Part shown: positions 1-11,144 of the stretch, piece by piece
How positions within the stretch are numbered: the first letter of the stretch is position 1
Layout of the letters: each line of letters starts with the position of its first letter
Notes under the pieces: generated by a model
What the model was told of the DNA's origin: nothing
The model's input: only the letters and a program-made list of their open reading frames with translations
The model's database searches: none
Translations under genes and position numbers: made by a program
Assembly: GCA_019155205.2 (NCBI GenBank)
Contig: JAHNZQ020003150.1
Location: 554,777 to 618,776 of the forward strand
From: Gracilaria vermiculophylla
Lineage: Eukaryota; Rhodophyta; Florideophyceae; Gracilariales; Gracilariaceae
Length of the DNA stretch: 64,000 nucleotides
Direction: 5' to 3'

Positions 1-1
1 G

Positions 2-681
2 TTCCTGTTTCGCGACTATGTTTCTCAAGTCGCTGAAAATGGCTCGTGTGTTTGGAATTTAGATAACACAATCGATCAGTGCACGGATGCGATCGTCAAA
101 TAGAAATTGGAAGAAATTACAGGTCTATGTCGATCTATATCAATTGAAGCTGCTCTTGCATATTTCAAGCGTAATTTTAAGCTTTATGCTTGCAAAGCAA
201 GTGTTAGGGTTCGAATAATGATGCTCTCTGTATCCTACCTCGAGCTTTGCGAAAAGCGGGGCTATAATGTCTTGAAAACATTGCCTAAGGCTGCCATTAA
301 GCACATAGTACCTGTGTGATAGCCAGTTTGTTTGAAAATACGAATGAATTATGCCCCCCAACTTGAAAGGGCCGACTTGAAAGCTGACTATTTTGTCTTC
401 ATAGATTTCTTGGCAGCCAATGCGGAGATTTGTGAAGAGTTTCAGCCGCTGCATGAGTACTTGCAGAATCGCAAAGAGTCAGAAAAACGAATACTAAGAT
501 GTCTAAGAAGGACTTCGGGGGCCCAACATCGAACTATCGGAAGAAGGGATCTTATTAAAAAATCAACCAAACTATGGCTGGGCAATGTCGTCTTCGAAAC
601 ATCAATGTGAAAATTGTTTTTGACAGTAATAATCATGTCGTTGAAGGTAATACATGTTCCGGAGAAATTGTACTTGGAAAC
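2..681 (+). pseudogene. G1 gag-like region, 5'-truncated
   Basis: Reading from base 2 gives a gag-like product broken by a stop near 101. It continues as an alpha-helical, Lys/Glu-rich stretch to about 319, then shifts frame and continues at 332-610. A Cys/His-containing tail near 590-640 could be a worn zinc knuckle. The end at 681 is the exact insertion point of Copia1, and the codons on either side of that insertion join in frame with the protease region at 5463. Assignment to gag rests mainly on position before protease and RT. The protein is not otherwise recognisable, and its start lies left of the window. Confidence 0.5.
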
Positions 682-908
682 CCTCAGAGACTTTGAGTCT
701 TGGCATCTTGTTCAAATTTGTATATGTATGTATAACGAGAACTGGTTTTGATAATTTGTATTTGTCTTGTTTACGAGAGTAGATATCGTAGTTCCCTATG
801 CTCTCGTAAATCTCCTATGCCTATAAAGACAGGGCATTGAGTTAATCACTGATATCTCAAGGCCCTCAGCTTCCATTATCTTGCTTCCACCTGTTCATCC
901 TCTCAAGA
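682..908 (+). repeat. Copia1 5' LTR
   Basis: Direct repeat of 5236-5462. A TATA box (TATAAAG) lies at 822-828, which would place the transcription start near 850. The LTR lacks the usual TG..CA ends. The boundaries are set by the target duplication on one side and the primer-binding site on the other. Confidence 0.9.
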
Positions 909-923
909 GATTATGGGCCCAGC
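909..923 (+). promoter_or_regulatory. Copia1 primer-binding site, complementary to the anticodon arm of initiator tRNA-Met
   Basis: GATTATGGGCCCAGC directly follows the LTR. Its complement contains CTGGGCCCATAA, the anticodon stem-loop of eukaryotic initiator tRNA-Met. Drosophila copia is known to prime from a half-tRNA-iMet with a nearly identical site, so the same mechanism is inferred here. One base (A at the second position) differs from the site in the TRIM-like element at 11145-11160. Confidence 0.85.
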
Positions 924-1032
924 CCACGTTAGCCTGCAGTATACCCGTTTTACTCTCTCACCTTTGTTTCAATTCCCCGCATAGACATATCCTTCTCGAC
1001 AAGACACACCTGTCTATACGGAAGTATACGTC

Positions 1033-4000
1033 ATGGCGTCTGATGGATGGAAAACTCGAATTCAACCTCTTGACGAGAAGAATGACTACAAGTTATGGAG
1101 GATTCTAATTGACGCTGCCTGTAATGCTAAGGGCTTTGGAGAGGCTTTGCATCAGAATAGGAATCCCTTCAGCAACGATGAAGAGAAGAAAGCCGAATGG
1201 GAGCTCAATAAGAAGAAAGCAAGTGGAATAATTATTTCTGCTCTTTCAGATGAAGCTCTGCGCATCGTTCAGAGCTATATCGGAAACCCGTGTAAGATGT
1301 TGAAGAAACTAGACGAAGGATTTGCATCCACATCAACTGCATCAAGAATTGTGAAGATGTGCGAGCTGATCAATATGAGATATTCTGACGTCTCTCAGAA
1401 CATGGATCGCCATATAGACCAAATGGCTGGTGTTATTGAGCAACTTGCAACCATGGAAACCCGTCTCCCTCATGAGTTAACAGTGGCATTCTTAGTGTCG
1501 TCGGTTACTGCATCTGATCTTAACCCCGTTTGTGCTGCAATCAAATCACTTTCGACTGAACAAACTACGTGGGACATGGTCTCTGCCCGCCTTCTTGATG
1601 AAGTGCGAACATTAGGAACACATAAGGCTGAGCGCGTTGCAGCAGTCAGGCCAAAAAGTGCGATATGTGGCAAGGATAATCACAGTACAATTCGTTGCTA
1701 TTTGAACCCATTGAACCCGAAGAATAAGTTGAAGTTGAATCCCACAGTATCACAAGACCTCGGGTGCACTTTATCCAATGAAGCAGTCAGTAATCAGACT
1801 GAACGAACGGGAAGTGATCCCAGTTCGAGGAAACCGAACAACCGCGCAGCTATTACCAGAACACAAGCGATGACAGCTCGTACCGAAGATAACCTTTTGA
1901 TGTTAGACTCCGGATCTACCACTCACTTGACATCCTCTGTGATTCACTTATCAGGAAGCTTCACATGCAGTGCACCTATCGCTTTTGGAGACAACTCGGA
2001 GATCGCTGCTACTGAAAGAGGAGTGCGACCTGTAACTTGGTGTGATGAAGAAAACAGCACTACTGTAACACTGAGTAACACCCTTGTGTCGAATAAGATT
2101 GCAATGAGCTTGCTCTCGATACCAGCGTTGACAGCGAAGAATCTCGCTGTTCTCTTCCTTCCTGACGTAGCTCTCATCATTGATCTCGAGGATAACCAGC
2201 GTATTATTGGGAGTGCTTCAAAACATTCTGATGGCCTTCTCTACATCCCCGCGAACTCATCAAGCTCACCACACCCTAATACCAATGCAAATTCTCAAAC
2301 AGCAGCCATGCTGGCCAGAACCTCTGAATTAGTCGGCAATATGAGCAGCGCGTCGCCATCCTGCACTGGAAGAAGTCAAGGCCCTGCCAAAGAACCAACG
2401 GAAGTAGATACCTTCCATAAAACTGTCTCTCTATGGCACAATCGTCTTGGACATACTGCAACGGCTGCGGAGGTCAAAAAGTTAATTCTCCAACAAGCTC
2501 TCCCTAAATGCAGAAGCTAAGCTATCAATTGCCTACCGTGTGCTCGTGGAAAATACCGTCGACGTTTTCAAGGTTCTTTAACATCTTCAACAACCCCTAG
2601 GCATCTCCATACTGATATTACCTTTGTGGGAACTGAATCCGAAGCCGGTGATACGTACTATATTGTAATCATAGATGAACACACGAGGTTCTTGTTCGCC
2701 GCAGCACTTACGCGCAAATCGGAAGCATCAGATGTGATTTTGCAGTACTTTAATTGGTTTGAACATCAATCGCGCAAAGCTGTCCTCTCGCTCCACTCGG
2801 ATGGTGGTTCGGAGTTCTTCAAGGCAAAGAAAGCATTGCAGCGCAAGGGTGTCAACATCCGTACTACTTCTGCATATACACCGTCATCCGATGGCCTAGC
2901 TGAACGTCATATTGGTGTCCTCATGGGACCAATACGCGCCTTTTTGGAGCAATCAAATCTGTCACTTTCTTATTGGAGCGATGCCCTTCTTCACGTAGTC
3001 TTCTTTCGCAACGTGATTGTACATCGTGGTACTGATTGCATTCTTTTCACCCATCTGCTGCACGAACCTCCTCATGATGTAAAACCTGTTCGCCCATTTT
3101 GATGCCGCGCCCTTGTCGAACTTGATCCAAATAACAAGAAGAAAGTGCAACCTTGTCTGGTTGAGGGGATCAATCTTGGACACGTCCAAGGTGGGATGTA
3201 CAAGACATTATCAAACCAAGGATAAATAATCACAAAACACGTACGCTTCCTTTAAGATGAGTTTCCTGGCTTGTCTTTGGTTGGAATGTCGCCTTCATCT
3301 GTTCATTACTTGCCTGACCACACAAACGGCTTTGAATCTAGTGATGATGAAACACCAGCCCGTTCTGGTTTTCGTTCCACTACAAAATCCCAGACACTTC
3401 CATCAAACACTTCCGGTAATGACGGTAACGCCTCAACAGCACCAGTTACATGTACCATTGGACTTACTCAATATCCAGAGAACTCTTCACCCTACCACGC
3501 AGACCGTGGTGGACACTCTTCGGACTGTGACGATGCCAGCAGCAGTGGATTGACTCATTAACCCGACAAGTCTTCGACATATGACCCTGGCCTTGGCGGC
3601 TATGCCTCTGATTACGAAGCTGAGTCAGCCAACACTGCTCGGACCCTTCCAGATGCAATAACAACGTCTGACGAGCCCACCTTGCGTCAAGCTCTCTCAT
3701 CAGCTGAATCTGACTATTGGATGGATGCAATCCGAACAGAGCTGGATACCATTCGTCAGCTTGGCACCTTCGAAGAAGCAACTCCTGATCATGGGTCCCC
3801 TATACCGTCCGGGTTTATCTTCCGTCTCAAAAGAGATCATGAAGGGTGACCCCTACGGTTTAAGGCCAGCCTTGTTGCAAGAGGAAACTTTCAACCGGTT
3901 ACTGACAGAGATAGTCTTTATGCTCCGGTGTTGAACTTTGAAATATTTCGAGTAATGATGGTCCTTGCTACCGCTTTGCAATGGGATCGTCAACATATTG

Positions 4001-5250
4001 ATATCAAAGGCGCTTTCCTTCATGCGTCAATGCAGGTGGACAAACCAGTCTGGATCAAACTCCCCAAAATCCCAAACGTAGCTGACGCCGATGGTCGACT
4101 CGTCAAACTTGTGAAATCTCTTTATGGAACGAGAGAGCCCCCGAGACTTTGGTATGAAGATATATCCACATATCTTTGCTCTCTTGGTTTTCGTAAACTT
4201 CAATCGGCTCCGTGTGTCTTTTTACGTGGAAGTGCTTCAGACATTGTCGTAGTTTTGGCTTATGTCGACGATATCAGCATCTTTGGATCTTCCAATCGCA
4301 CATCTTGGGTGATATCGGAACTACGTGCTCACTATGACGTCTCGGACTTAGGTCCAACTGATCTCTATTTGGGTGTTTCCATTGCGGAAGATTATGATGG
4401 TATTGTCCTTCATCAGCGGCCACTCATCGAGAATATAATCAGGGTATCTCGGATGGAGCCCGCTACGTCTTTGGCAACTCCTCTGCCACAGTCACACTGT
4501 CTCTATGACTCCATGGCAGCTTTATCCAAGGAGGAGGCTTCTGCGATGGCCAATGTTCCATACAAAAAGGTGCTTGGCTCGCTGTTGCTTCTAAGCACAC
4601 GGACCCGTCCGGACGTAGCTACTGCTGTTTCAATGTTGGGCAAGTACGCATCGCAGCCTCTCCAATAGCACTGGAAATGTATGAAAAAGGTTGTGAGGTA
4701 CCTAATTGGGACGAAGGATTATGGCTTGAACATAGCTCGAAAGGTCACATCCAAAGTTACATCATGGTCCGATGCAGACTGGGGTCGCGATTTAAAGAAA
4801 CGACAGTCCAGGGGGGGTTTTGTCATCACAGTATGAAATGTACCTGCTACTTGGAGCTCAAAGCTTCAGAAGTCTACTGCTTTATCCACTACTGAGGCAC
4901 AGTTCTACGCCATTTCGGAATGCATCAAACAAGGCAGTTGGTTAAAGAATACTTTGCAAGAATTTGGATTCTCGTTAGATTATGCTGTTGAGCATTTTCA
5001 AGACAATCTTGGTGCTATCTCTTGGACTCAAACTGATTTTGAAATGCGGAAAGTGAAACACATCGAGCTTCGCCATTATCACGTCATTGACGCGGTGAAC
5101 AACAACATTATTGATATCAAACATGTGTCGTCAGAACACAACCGTGCGGACATGTTTACAAAGTCTCTTATTGGTAACCTGTTTGTTTCTCATTGCACGG
5201 CTCTCCACGTTTCTCCCGTATCGGTCGAGGGGGCGTCTCAGAGACTTTGA
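1033..5250 (+). pseudogene. Copia1 gag-pol polyprotein, one frame with eight in-frame stops
   Basis: The ATG at 1033 opens a single frame running to 5248-5250 with no net frameshift. It is interrupted by stops at 2518, 3100, 3223, 3253, 3559, 3847, 4666 and 4834. In order: UBN2-like gag; a zinc knuckle whose first Cys is Ser (…SAICGKDNHSTIRC…); protease with LDSGSTTH near 1903; GAG-pre-integrase (LWHNRLGH) near 2433; integrase core 2560-3100 with DITF, HSDGGSEF and ERH; RT with IDIKGAFLHA near 4000 and intact YVDD near 4262; RNase H with SDADWG, STTEAQFYA and QDN. Apart from the stops the catalytic motifs are largely kept. The damage is point mutation, not indels. Confidence 0.92.
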
Positions 5251-5462
5251 GTCTTGGCATCTTGTTCAAATTTGTATTTCTATATATAACGAGAACTGGT
5301 TTTGATAATTTGTATTTGTCTTGTTCACGAGAGCATATATCGTAGTTCTTTATGCTCTCCTAAATCTTCTATACCTATAAAGACAGGGCATTGAGTTAAT
5401 CACTGATACCTCAAGGCTCTCAGCTTCCATTATCTTGATTGCACCTGTTCATGCTCTCAAGA
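5236..5462 (+). repeat. Copia1 3' LTR with preceding polypurine tract
   Basis: Same length as the 5' LTR. A short purine run (GAGGGGG, about 5227-5233) sits just upstream and is the likely plus-strand primer. The TATA-like TATAAAG is conserved near 5377. The final codons of the pol frame (stop 5248-5250) run a few bases into this LTR. Confidence 0.88.
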
Positions 5463-6279
5463 GAAATACATTCCTTGTTGCATCTGGTTTGAATGTGAAA
5501 GGTTTTCTCGCTGATAACATCGAACGGCTGGCTGCCATCGACTATGACAATATCGAAGTTCAAAACGATGAAGCCTAGGTTGGAAAACTGGGACCAAAGT
5601 TGTTTTCCTAGGCTATCGATGTAAACGAACCAGAGACCGAACCTTCTCGCATCTATAGTATGATGTGTAATAACGAATTCCCGTTGAAGGGCGAGGATGA
5701 AATCGATTACAAAGACGTTGATAGGGGTCTTCAAGACGAAGGCGAGCTACAAAGTGCTATCGATGCTATGATCAGTTGTGGTTCGAAACATTCGGACAAT
5801 TATTCAAAGCCTGTTCTTAAGAACTTGGTTTTAAAGACTTGAGACATTTTCCGTGTCAAGCTTGGAAAAGATCCTCCAGTCGTTGTTGAGCCAATAAAGA
5901 TTGAGTTTGAAGCCGATGAGTGACCAATCAAGGTCTGACAGCGTACATACTCCTCTGAAAAACTTTCGTTTCCGCAAACCAAGTTGTAGAGCTGGTTGGA
6001 GCTGGTTATCTTCCAAATAATAATGAGTGATAGTGGGTTGGTGCGACTCGGCTTTCTCAAAAGCCAGGTAAGGAAGGGTTTCAATTTACTGTCGATCTTT
6101 GTCCAATCATTTCCGAGACCAAGAAAGCGGTCTGGCCAATGCCAAATGCTGATCCTATGTTCCCATTGCTGACCAGATCGAAAAACGTGTTCAATCTGGA
6201 CTTCCGTCATGACTACTAGCTACTTCCATTGGCCGATGCATCACATGAATGAAATTCGTTTCACAAGCCATTCTGTGTG
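5463..6279 (+). pseudogene. G1 protease to RT N-terminal region
   Basis: After the Copia1 insertion the G1 frame continues through a protease/linker region to about 5840 (open part 5660-5842). The Gypsy linker follows (VEPIKIEFEAD near 5888-5920), then the start of RT with a worn KPGKEGFQFTVDL-type motif near 6064-6100 and PMPNADPMFPLL near 6136-6170. Several stops (for example near 5577, 5840 and 5921) and at least one indel are present. The segment ends inside RT at the solo LTR target site (GTGTG at 6275-6279). Confidence 0.75.
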
Positions 6280-6842
6280 TGTTGGATGAAGTGCGTGTGC
6301 TGTCACTGACAACTAAATGTTCCGGGGACCATGGGCTGCGTTGAATGTTGACTCTGTCTGTTACACGTGTGCAGGTGTGCTATTCGGCACGTTTTTCACT
6401 ACCATATCGTTTCCAGGTGTACACATTGCAAACTCAGCTTAATGTACACTGGATATGGTTTAGTGTAATGTGCCTCGGCATGGTAACTATACACACACAT
6501 TGCTGTATGAACACGAGTGGTGGCGGAATACAGAGAGTGTAAGGTAATTGAGTGAATTTGTGCATTGTCATGGTCTCGTGAGTGTACGGAACTGTCATGC
6601 CTTGTTGTGCCTTGCTGTTGTAAGCATTATTTAATTGTGGCTAGTACATTTATGTCATGTCACAATATGATTGGTAATATTGAGTGTCTCGCCTTTGTAG
6701 TGTAATTTCTGATGCAACCTAGTCGGTGCGACTGAACAACTATATAAGTCGTGGTCGAGGCATCTCCAAGTAAATCCAAGCCAGAGCTGGCAAACTTCCT
6801 TTGCATCCCCTCAACTTTCCCTTGCCCCTCTGACTTCCAATA
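6280..6842. mobile_element. Solo LTR S1 inside the G1 reverse transcriptase
   Basis: A 563-bp non-coding block begins TGTTGG and ends CCAATA, imperfect inverted ends of LTR type. It is flanked by a perfect 5-bp target duplication GTGTG (6275-6279 and 6843-6847). Removing it with one duplication copy joins the two halves of the G1 RT in frame. A TATA box (TATATAAG) near 6741 with the remaining sequence downstream suggests + orientation. No second copy of this LTR occurs in the window, so a formerly full element lost by LTR recombination is inferred. Confidence 0.85.
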
Positions 6843-6847
6843 GTGTG

Positions 6848-8249
6848 TACACTCCTAACATAGTGATATACGGTGCTATAAATTCTGTATCTTACATCCA
6901 TTCCTCTATGGAAGCTTTGTTTGGACATCTGGAGATTTTAATATATCTCGATGACATAATAGGGTTCGCTACCGATTCTGCGACTATTTTAGGGAAACAA
7001 CATTCAGTGTTTGAAGTCTGTTGTGAACGAGGACTGAATCTGAACCCTTTGAAATTCCACCCTGTTACAGATTAAGTCCATTTTTATGGACGAATAATCA
7101 ACAAGGAAGACCTTAACTTTCCCCCGCGATCGTACGAAACTCTGACTAATATGTCAGCGACTACGACTATTGGTGCTTTGATGGATTTCGTACATAGTGC
7201 TAATTGGTTGAGAACTACGATACTACATTTGGCGCAACTCGTTTTCCACTATACACAATGTACTGGAGGCCAGCTATGTACAGCACTAAACTGGCAAGAA
7301 GACTCGTCTTATTAACTGCCCTATCTCGGCTTGGGGGGGTAAGCATGAATGTGCATTCCAAAGCCTCGTTACAGCGATTAAAGAATAGGCTCTCTTAACA
7401 ACTGTCGATCCTAGTTAACTACTTTTGTCATTCAAGAATGCGTCGGAACCTAACTGGTCAGGAGTTCCTACCCAAGCGACCCAGAGCGAATTCAGATCCT
7501 GCAGGGCAACTCAAAACTGCGAACGTTTTCCAATGGGTTTGGTCTCTGGATGATTTTGAGGTTCATCTAGCCGTTCCGTTTTGCCGGAGAAAGAGTCCGA
7601 TGTCCTTGCTTCATCGAGTATAAGAATATTTCATAGTCTGGTCGGTTTTTTTGAATTCCTTTTGTTCATCGACAACAATAATGTTCTCCACATGCTGTGT
7701 CCAAGCCGGCTTAATGCGAATATAGCCCGATACATCGTTTACAAAGTTCCCCCTTGGACACTACTACTCGCTCAATTTAACGTCACGATAGAACATATAA
7801 TTGGGGAAAGCATTGTATGGACTCATATTCTCAGCGAGTAGGCAGCTCTCGGTTATGAAACTTCTCTTACTCGTCGCTTGAATGCGATCAAAGTACGTCT
7901 TCTGACAAAAGACATGCCGGAGTTACTTTCTTTGAAAGTCATCTACGTGTCCCAGAAGAGACATCCTCCTTCTTATAGTTCCGACTTCAAAAAAGGTCCT
8001 TTCTGGCCGAAATCTACAAATTTGTCGTCCAGTAACCTCCCATCGCGGAAAGATCAAAATGGCATTCTGTATATACCTTAAAGTGATCTAGAGTTGCAGT
8101 TATGAATTGCTATTTCTGCAGACTGTGGAAGTGGCGGTCATCGTAGATATATGACTACCTATTCTGTGAAAAAAGATAAAATTACCTGGAACACTATGGA
8201 AGAAGACATCAAGGCATGCGTCGACGGTTGCCTTGGTAGCTTACGGTCG
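6848..8249 (+). pseudogene. G1 RT C-terminal part, RNase H and integrase zinc-binding domain
   Basis: RT resumes with SMEALFGHLEILIYLDDIIGF (about 6905-6967), which contains the catalytic Y-L-D-D. The frame stops at 7075 but continues as the Gypsy connection region to about 7320. RNase H C-terminal sequence is seen at 7640-7841 (FIDNNNVLHML, IEHIIGESIVW), followed by an integrase H2C2-like segment near 8110-8230 (CGSGGHR … KITWNTMEEDI). The element is truncated there, before the integrase catalytic core. Multiple stops and shifts make it non-functional. Confidence 0.72.
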
Positions 8250-8566
8250 GCGACTGGTGATGAAAGTTTCCAAGCGGAGGAATAGACGTAGACTCAAGGG
8301 TCCTTGATTTACTTTCCCAGAGGTGGGGCTCGACCGGCTGGTTATGTACCACGCCTGGAACCCGCCTTGGCAGGTCCCACTACTGTAGTAATTACCTGCA
8401 CCAAATAAACAAACAAAAAGAAATTCTACGGTTCCCTAAGTGTACTGTAGCGCACGTGAGCCGAGCTGTGCACAGCTTGGCTCAGTGAATATAATATGGG
8501 CCCTCTTTAGAAATATCCCGTCGTAAAGCCACACCACAATATGACCTTAGGATAAACTCTACTACA
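8250..8566 (+). repeat. LTR family A, 3' half (copy A1a)
   Basis: Matches the second half of the full A-family LTRs at 16343-16896 (+) and 50104-50656 (+): ACTCAAGG, the CAGGTCCCACTACTGTAGTAATTACCTGC core, GCGCACGTG near 8453, and the CTACTACA end at 8566. It begins abruptly where G1 is truncated. Confidence 0.75.
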
Positions 8567-8757
8567 TGTAGGAGCATTGCCTGCCCAAAGAACCCCCTCC
8601 TCCACATGGCGCTTGCGGATCCCCTTTCAGGACTACATCGGCTCGTGACTGCGACTACTGGAGACCACCTTTAGGATCTCGCGCCCTTGAAGTTATCAAA
8701 AACTCCCAATGGACGTTGTGCGCAACCACCTCGGACGAAGAACTGAAAGTACCAAAA
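8567..8757 (-). repeat. LTR family A, terminal fragment in inverted orientation (copy A1b)
   Basis: This segment matches the 3' part of the inverted A copies at 47012-47564 and 52439-52984 (GCGGATCC, GGAGACCACCTTTAGGA, ACTCCC, ACCACCTCG), ending at a worn GTACCA terminus near 8755. It abuts A1a head to head, so the two fragments do not form one LTR. Confidence 0.65.
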
Positions 8758-8948
8758 TCTCCTCGAAAGGAGAACTGACGATACTGCAAGAAGTATCGAC
8801 AATGGTTTATGACGTCAGTGGATTCTAAGGACATACTGTGGTGCATTACCACCTTAGAAGGACACCTGACGGTTAAAAAGTTTATAAATTAGTACTAAAT
8901 TTCAAAAACAGTTTGCTGTTTAATAGAACCAGTATGATACTGCGTAAC
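8758..8948. other. Unassigned spacer between LTR-A fragments and G2
   Basis: No coding sequence seen. It starts with a second worn copy of the A-family terminal motif (AGGAGAACTGACGATACT near 8768-8785), which overlaps a 7-bp hairpin (CGATACT/AGTATCG, 8779-8798). The last five bases, GTAAC, are the likely left target duplication of G2. Confidence 0.4.
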
Positions 8949-9491
8949 TGGGGTATAGCCGGAAAGGCTACAACCCAAAGGGTGTTCATGTGGACGCGTG
9001 GCTAGTGAGCGTGAGGTGGGCTCAACCTAAAAAGGTTCAAGAATGAAATTTGAGAGGTACGCAGTAGCACAACTACTGGGGGTGCGAGATAGCGGGCGCG
9101 CAAAATGCACGTATATTGCCAACGATAGAATGCAAAATATGGGCGCTAGTTGAACCGCAGGATAATGATAGAACGGTAATGCTCGACTGTAGAAACGAAT
9201 AGGAGGGTAGAGTTGTCCAAGAGATGCCTGCCTTTACTTTTTGTGACGGAGATGGCTTGCACGGAGAGTGTACGCACCGTGCGAGGCCCACGGGCCACTG
9301 GGTCCGGTCAAGGTACGGGATCATCGATAGGTGGACACAAAATGCACCTCCAGCGCCTTCCAGTAAAATCTAAAGTCCGTCTAGCAACTGACACACTTCT
9401 TAGGGTGAACATGTAGCTATGCGCTGTGTGTCCAGTGCATAACATCCTTGGCACATAGGCGTGGGATTATTACCACACTCACCGTATCACA
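8949..9491 (-). repeat. G2 3' LTR (family B, copy B1)
   Basis: 543 bp matching B2 (20002-20542) and B3 throughout, including GGTGTTC.TGTGGACGCGTGGCTAG, GGTGCGAGATAGCGGGCGCG and GTCGACTGTAGAAA-type blocks. Ends are a worn TGGGGTATA and ATCACA. On the minus strand it directly follows the polypurine tract, which identifies it as the 3' LTR. Confidence 0.85.
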
Positions 9492-9493
9492 TA

Positions 9494-9506
9494 CCCCCCT
9501 CCCACC
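9494..9506 (-). promoter_or_regulatory. G2 polypurine tract
   Basis: Minus-strand GGTGGGAGGGGGG ends two bases before the LTR start, the expected plus-strand primer position. It is the main evidence that B1 is the 3' LTR of the minus-strand element and that everything between B1 and B3 belongs to G2. Confidence 0.8.
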
Positions 9507-10928
9507 GACAGTCACGCCGTGTGGCAAATTAGATTGCATGCGGCGGTCACACAGCCATGGAGCATTGACAAGCAGGTGACCGTTCATCCATCGAACGGCG
9601 GGGGGTGCCGTTCTTTAACCACAAAGAGACGGAGGCGTTGGTCGTCGTCGTTCACTACCATGTGGGTCTGTCATTTCCTTCACGGTGTTAGTGCGTCTAC
9701 CGTCTTGGTGCTTACCTCCTTGCCCCGCCCAATTGCGGCGCACCCCGAACGGTTTTGTTTGTCGTTGCTGATTATAAGCTACCGGGTTTTGGAAAGCACG
9801 AACCTGGTGGTCGGCGAAGTGGTGGCTCCAGCGAGGCCCGCGCCAGTGGTAATTGTGTGGGACTATCGCTCTGGTTCGGGTGCGGTGTTCAGCCGCTGAA
9901 CGCGCTCATCCGTATGGAGGAGAAACCAGCTCGTTGGGTTCATCGACCGCCCCCATCCGTTTATTTTCACGAGTTGTGGGTCACACGCTCGATGAGACAT
10001 GGCCTCCAAAGGAGCAGGGATGTAACCCCCGCCGCGCAGGATGCTCGCTCCGTGGAGCGGCGCCCGCATACAAGATGGATCTGTGGAGAGGGCACGCGAC
10101 TGCCACGGTGTGAGCACGGCCTCACGCTGGCTGGACATTTTCGAAATACCCGTTGGCGATGACGCCCCCGTGGTGGTGGATACTGTTTTCACCGACCTTT
10201 TACGTGATGCAAACAAGCCCGGGGGAGGGTACGTAATGCTGGATCCTGAATCAATCATCGGCTTTATCCGTCACACCACTACCCTCGCTATGTCTGGTTG
10301 CGGCTCGCAAGCTCTCGCGGTTTTTCAACGCCGTACCCCCGTGGCGGGGCGGGTTCACTGGTTTCTTCGATAACGATCCCGCTGCCGTCTTCGTACACCG
10401 CGCCCGACGCCTTGGCTCGTTATCCTCCTGACTATGGTACCGAGGACCCTTACCCGTTGGTGACGGAGCAGACCATACGGTGTCCCTCCGGCGAATATGC
10501 AAGCGTGGGTATTGGAGACAACGTCATGGTCGATATCGGTGAACTCGACCGCACTCGGGTCGCTCGTAAAGCAACCTGAGTTTGTGGTGTACACCTCATG
10601 CGCCAGATAGGATAGCCATCGTATGGAAGCAGTGCCGAGTAAGCCACTGTTGCCGGCCAAGGAGAGCTAGGGGCGTCCTGGGCGCCACGTCTGCTTCCAT
10701 CATTGGCGCCTGAATTCATCGTTCCGGTTTTTCGTCTCAACCGATATCCCGAGCGACTTGCCTTACCTCCGGTGCTAACCCGAGTTCCATTATTTCCGGA
10801 AACTCGTAGGTATCATGCACCAGCGTGTCAAATGGAACTCGTGGTTACCCTTCAACGCGGGCCGAGGGGCTCTGGATGCTCCGTATGATTGGATTCATTG
10901 GACAGACCAAAATCGATGGGGGACCGAT

Positions 10929-11007
10929 TGTTGGAAAACAGATGAGCTATTTGCGCTATACTCTCTTGTGACACAGGGCGCACAGTTCACCATTTGAACT
11001 ATCAACA
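10929..11007 (-). repeat. TRIM 3' LTR (79 bp)
   Basis: Left direct repeat. On the minus strand the purine tract at about 11009-11020 immediately precedes it. Confidence 0.9.
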
Positions 11008-11144
11008 AGCCCCCTCGCCCTGTAATTACTTACAGAACGAGACCTTGAGCTTACAGTAGCCAATCTTCACTACTGCTGTACACCTGTACAATTTCTCAGG
11101 CTCAGGTCACTTCTGGGAATTGAACCCAGGGTCCTAGCGTTTAG

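Larger units (their letters stand above)
682..5462 (+). mobile_element. Copia1: full-length Ty1/Copia LTR retrotransposon inserted in G1
   Basis: Two 227-bp LTRs (682-908 and 5236-5462) flank one gag-pol coding region in the Copia order gag, protease, integrase, RT, RNase H. The LTRs differ at about 17 positions by eye (roughly 7%), with no indels, so the insertion is old. Flanking bases 677-681 (GAAAC) and 5463-5467 (GAAAT) form a 5-bp target duplication with one mismatch; keeping one copy restores the G1 frame. A primer-binding site abuts the left LTR and a purine tract precedes the right LTR. The element is inactivated by in-frame stops. Confidence 0.93.
1..8249 (+). mobile_element. Gypsy-type retrotransposon G1, decayed and truncated at both ends
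   Basis: Three separated segments (1-681, 5463-6279, 6848-8249) read in order as Gypsy gag, protease, reverse transcriptase, RNase H and the integrase zinc-binding region. They are separated by a Copia element and a solo LTR, each flanked by a 5-bp target duplication; excising either insert leaves a continuous G1 codon frame, so the three pieces are one element. The left end lies outside the window. The right end is cut off in the integrase zinc-binding domain, where an A-family LTR fragment begins. Stops and shifts show it is dead. The protease-RT linker style is typical of Ty3/Gypsy elements of algae and oomycetes (recalled resemblance, not a search result). Confidence 0.75.

Noticed and set aside
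8655..9416. Short frames within LTR fragments
   Set aside because: They lie in repeated non-coding LTR sequence and are not shared between copies.
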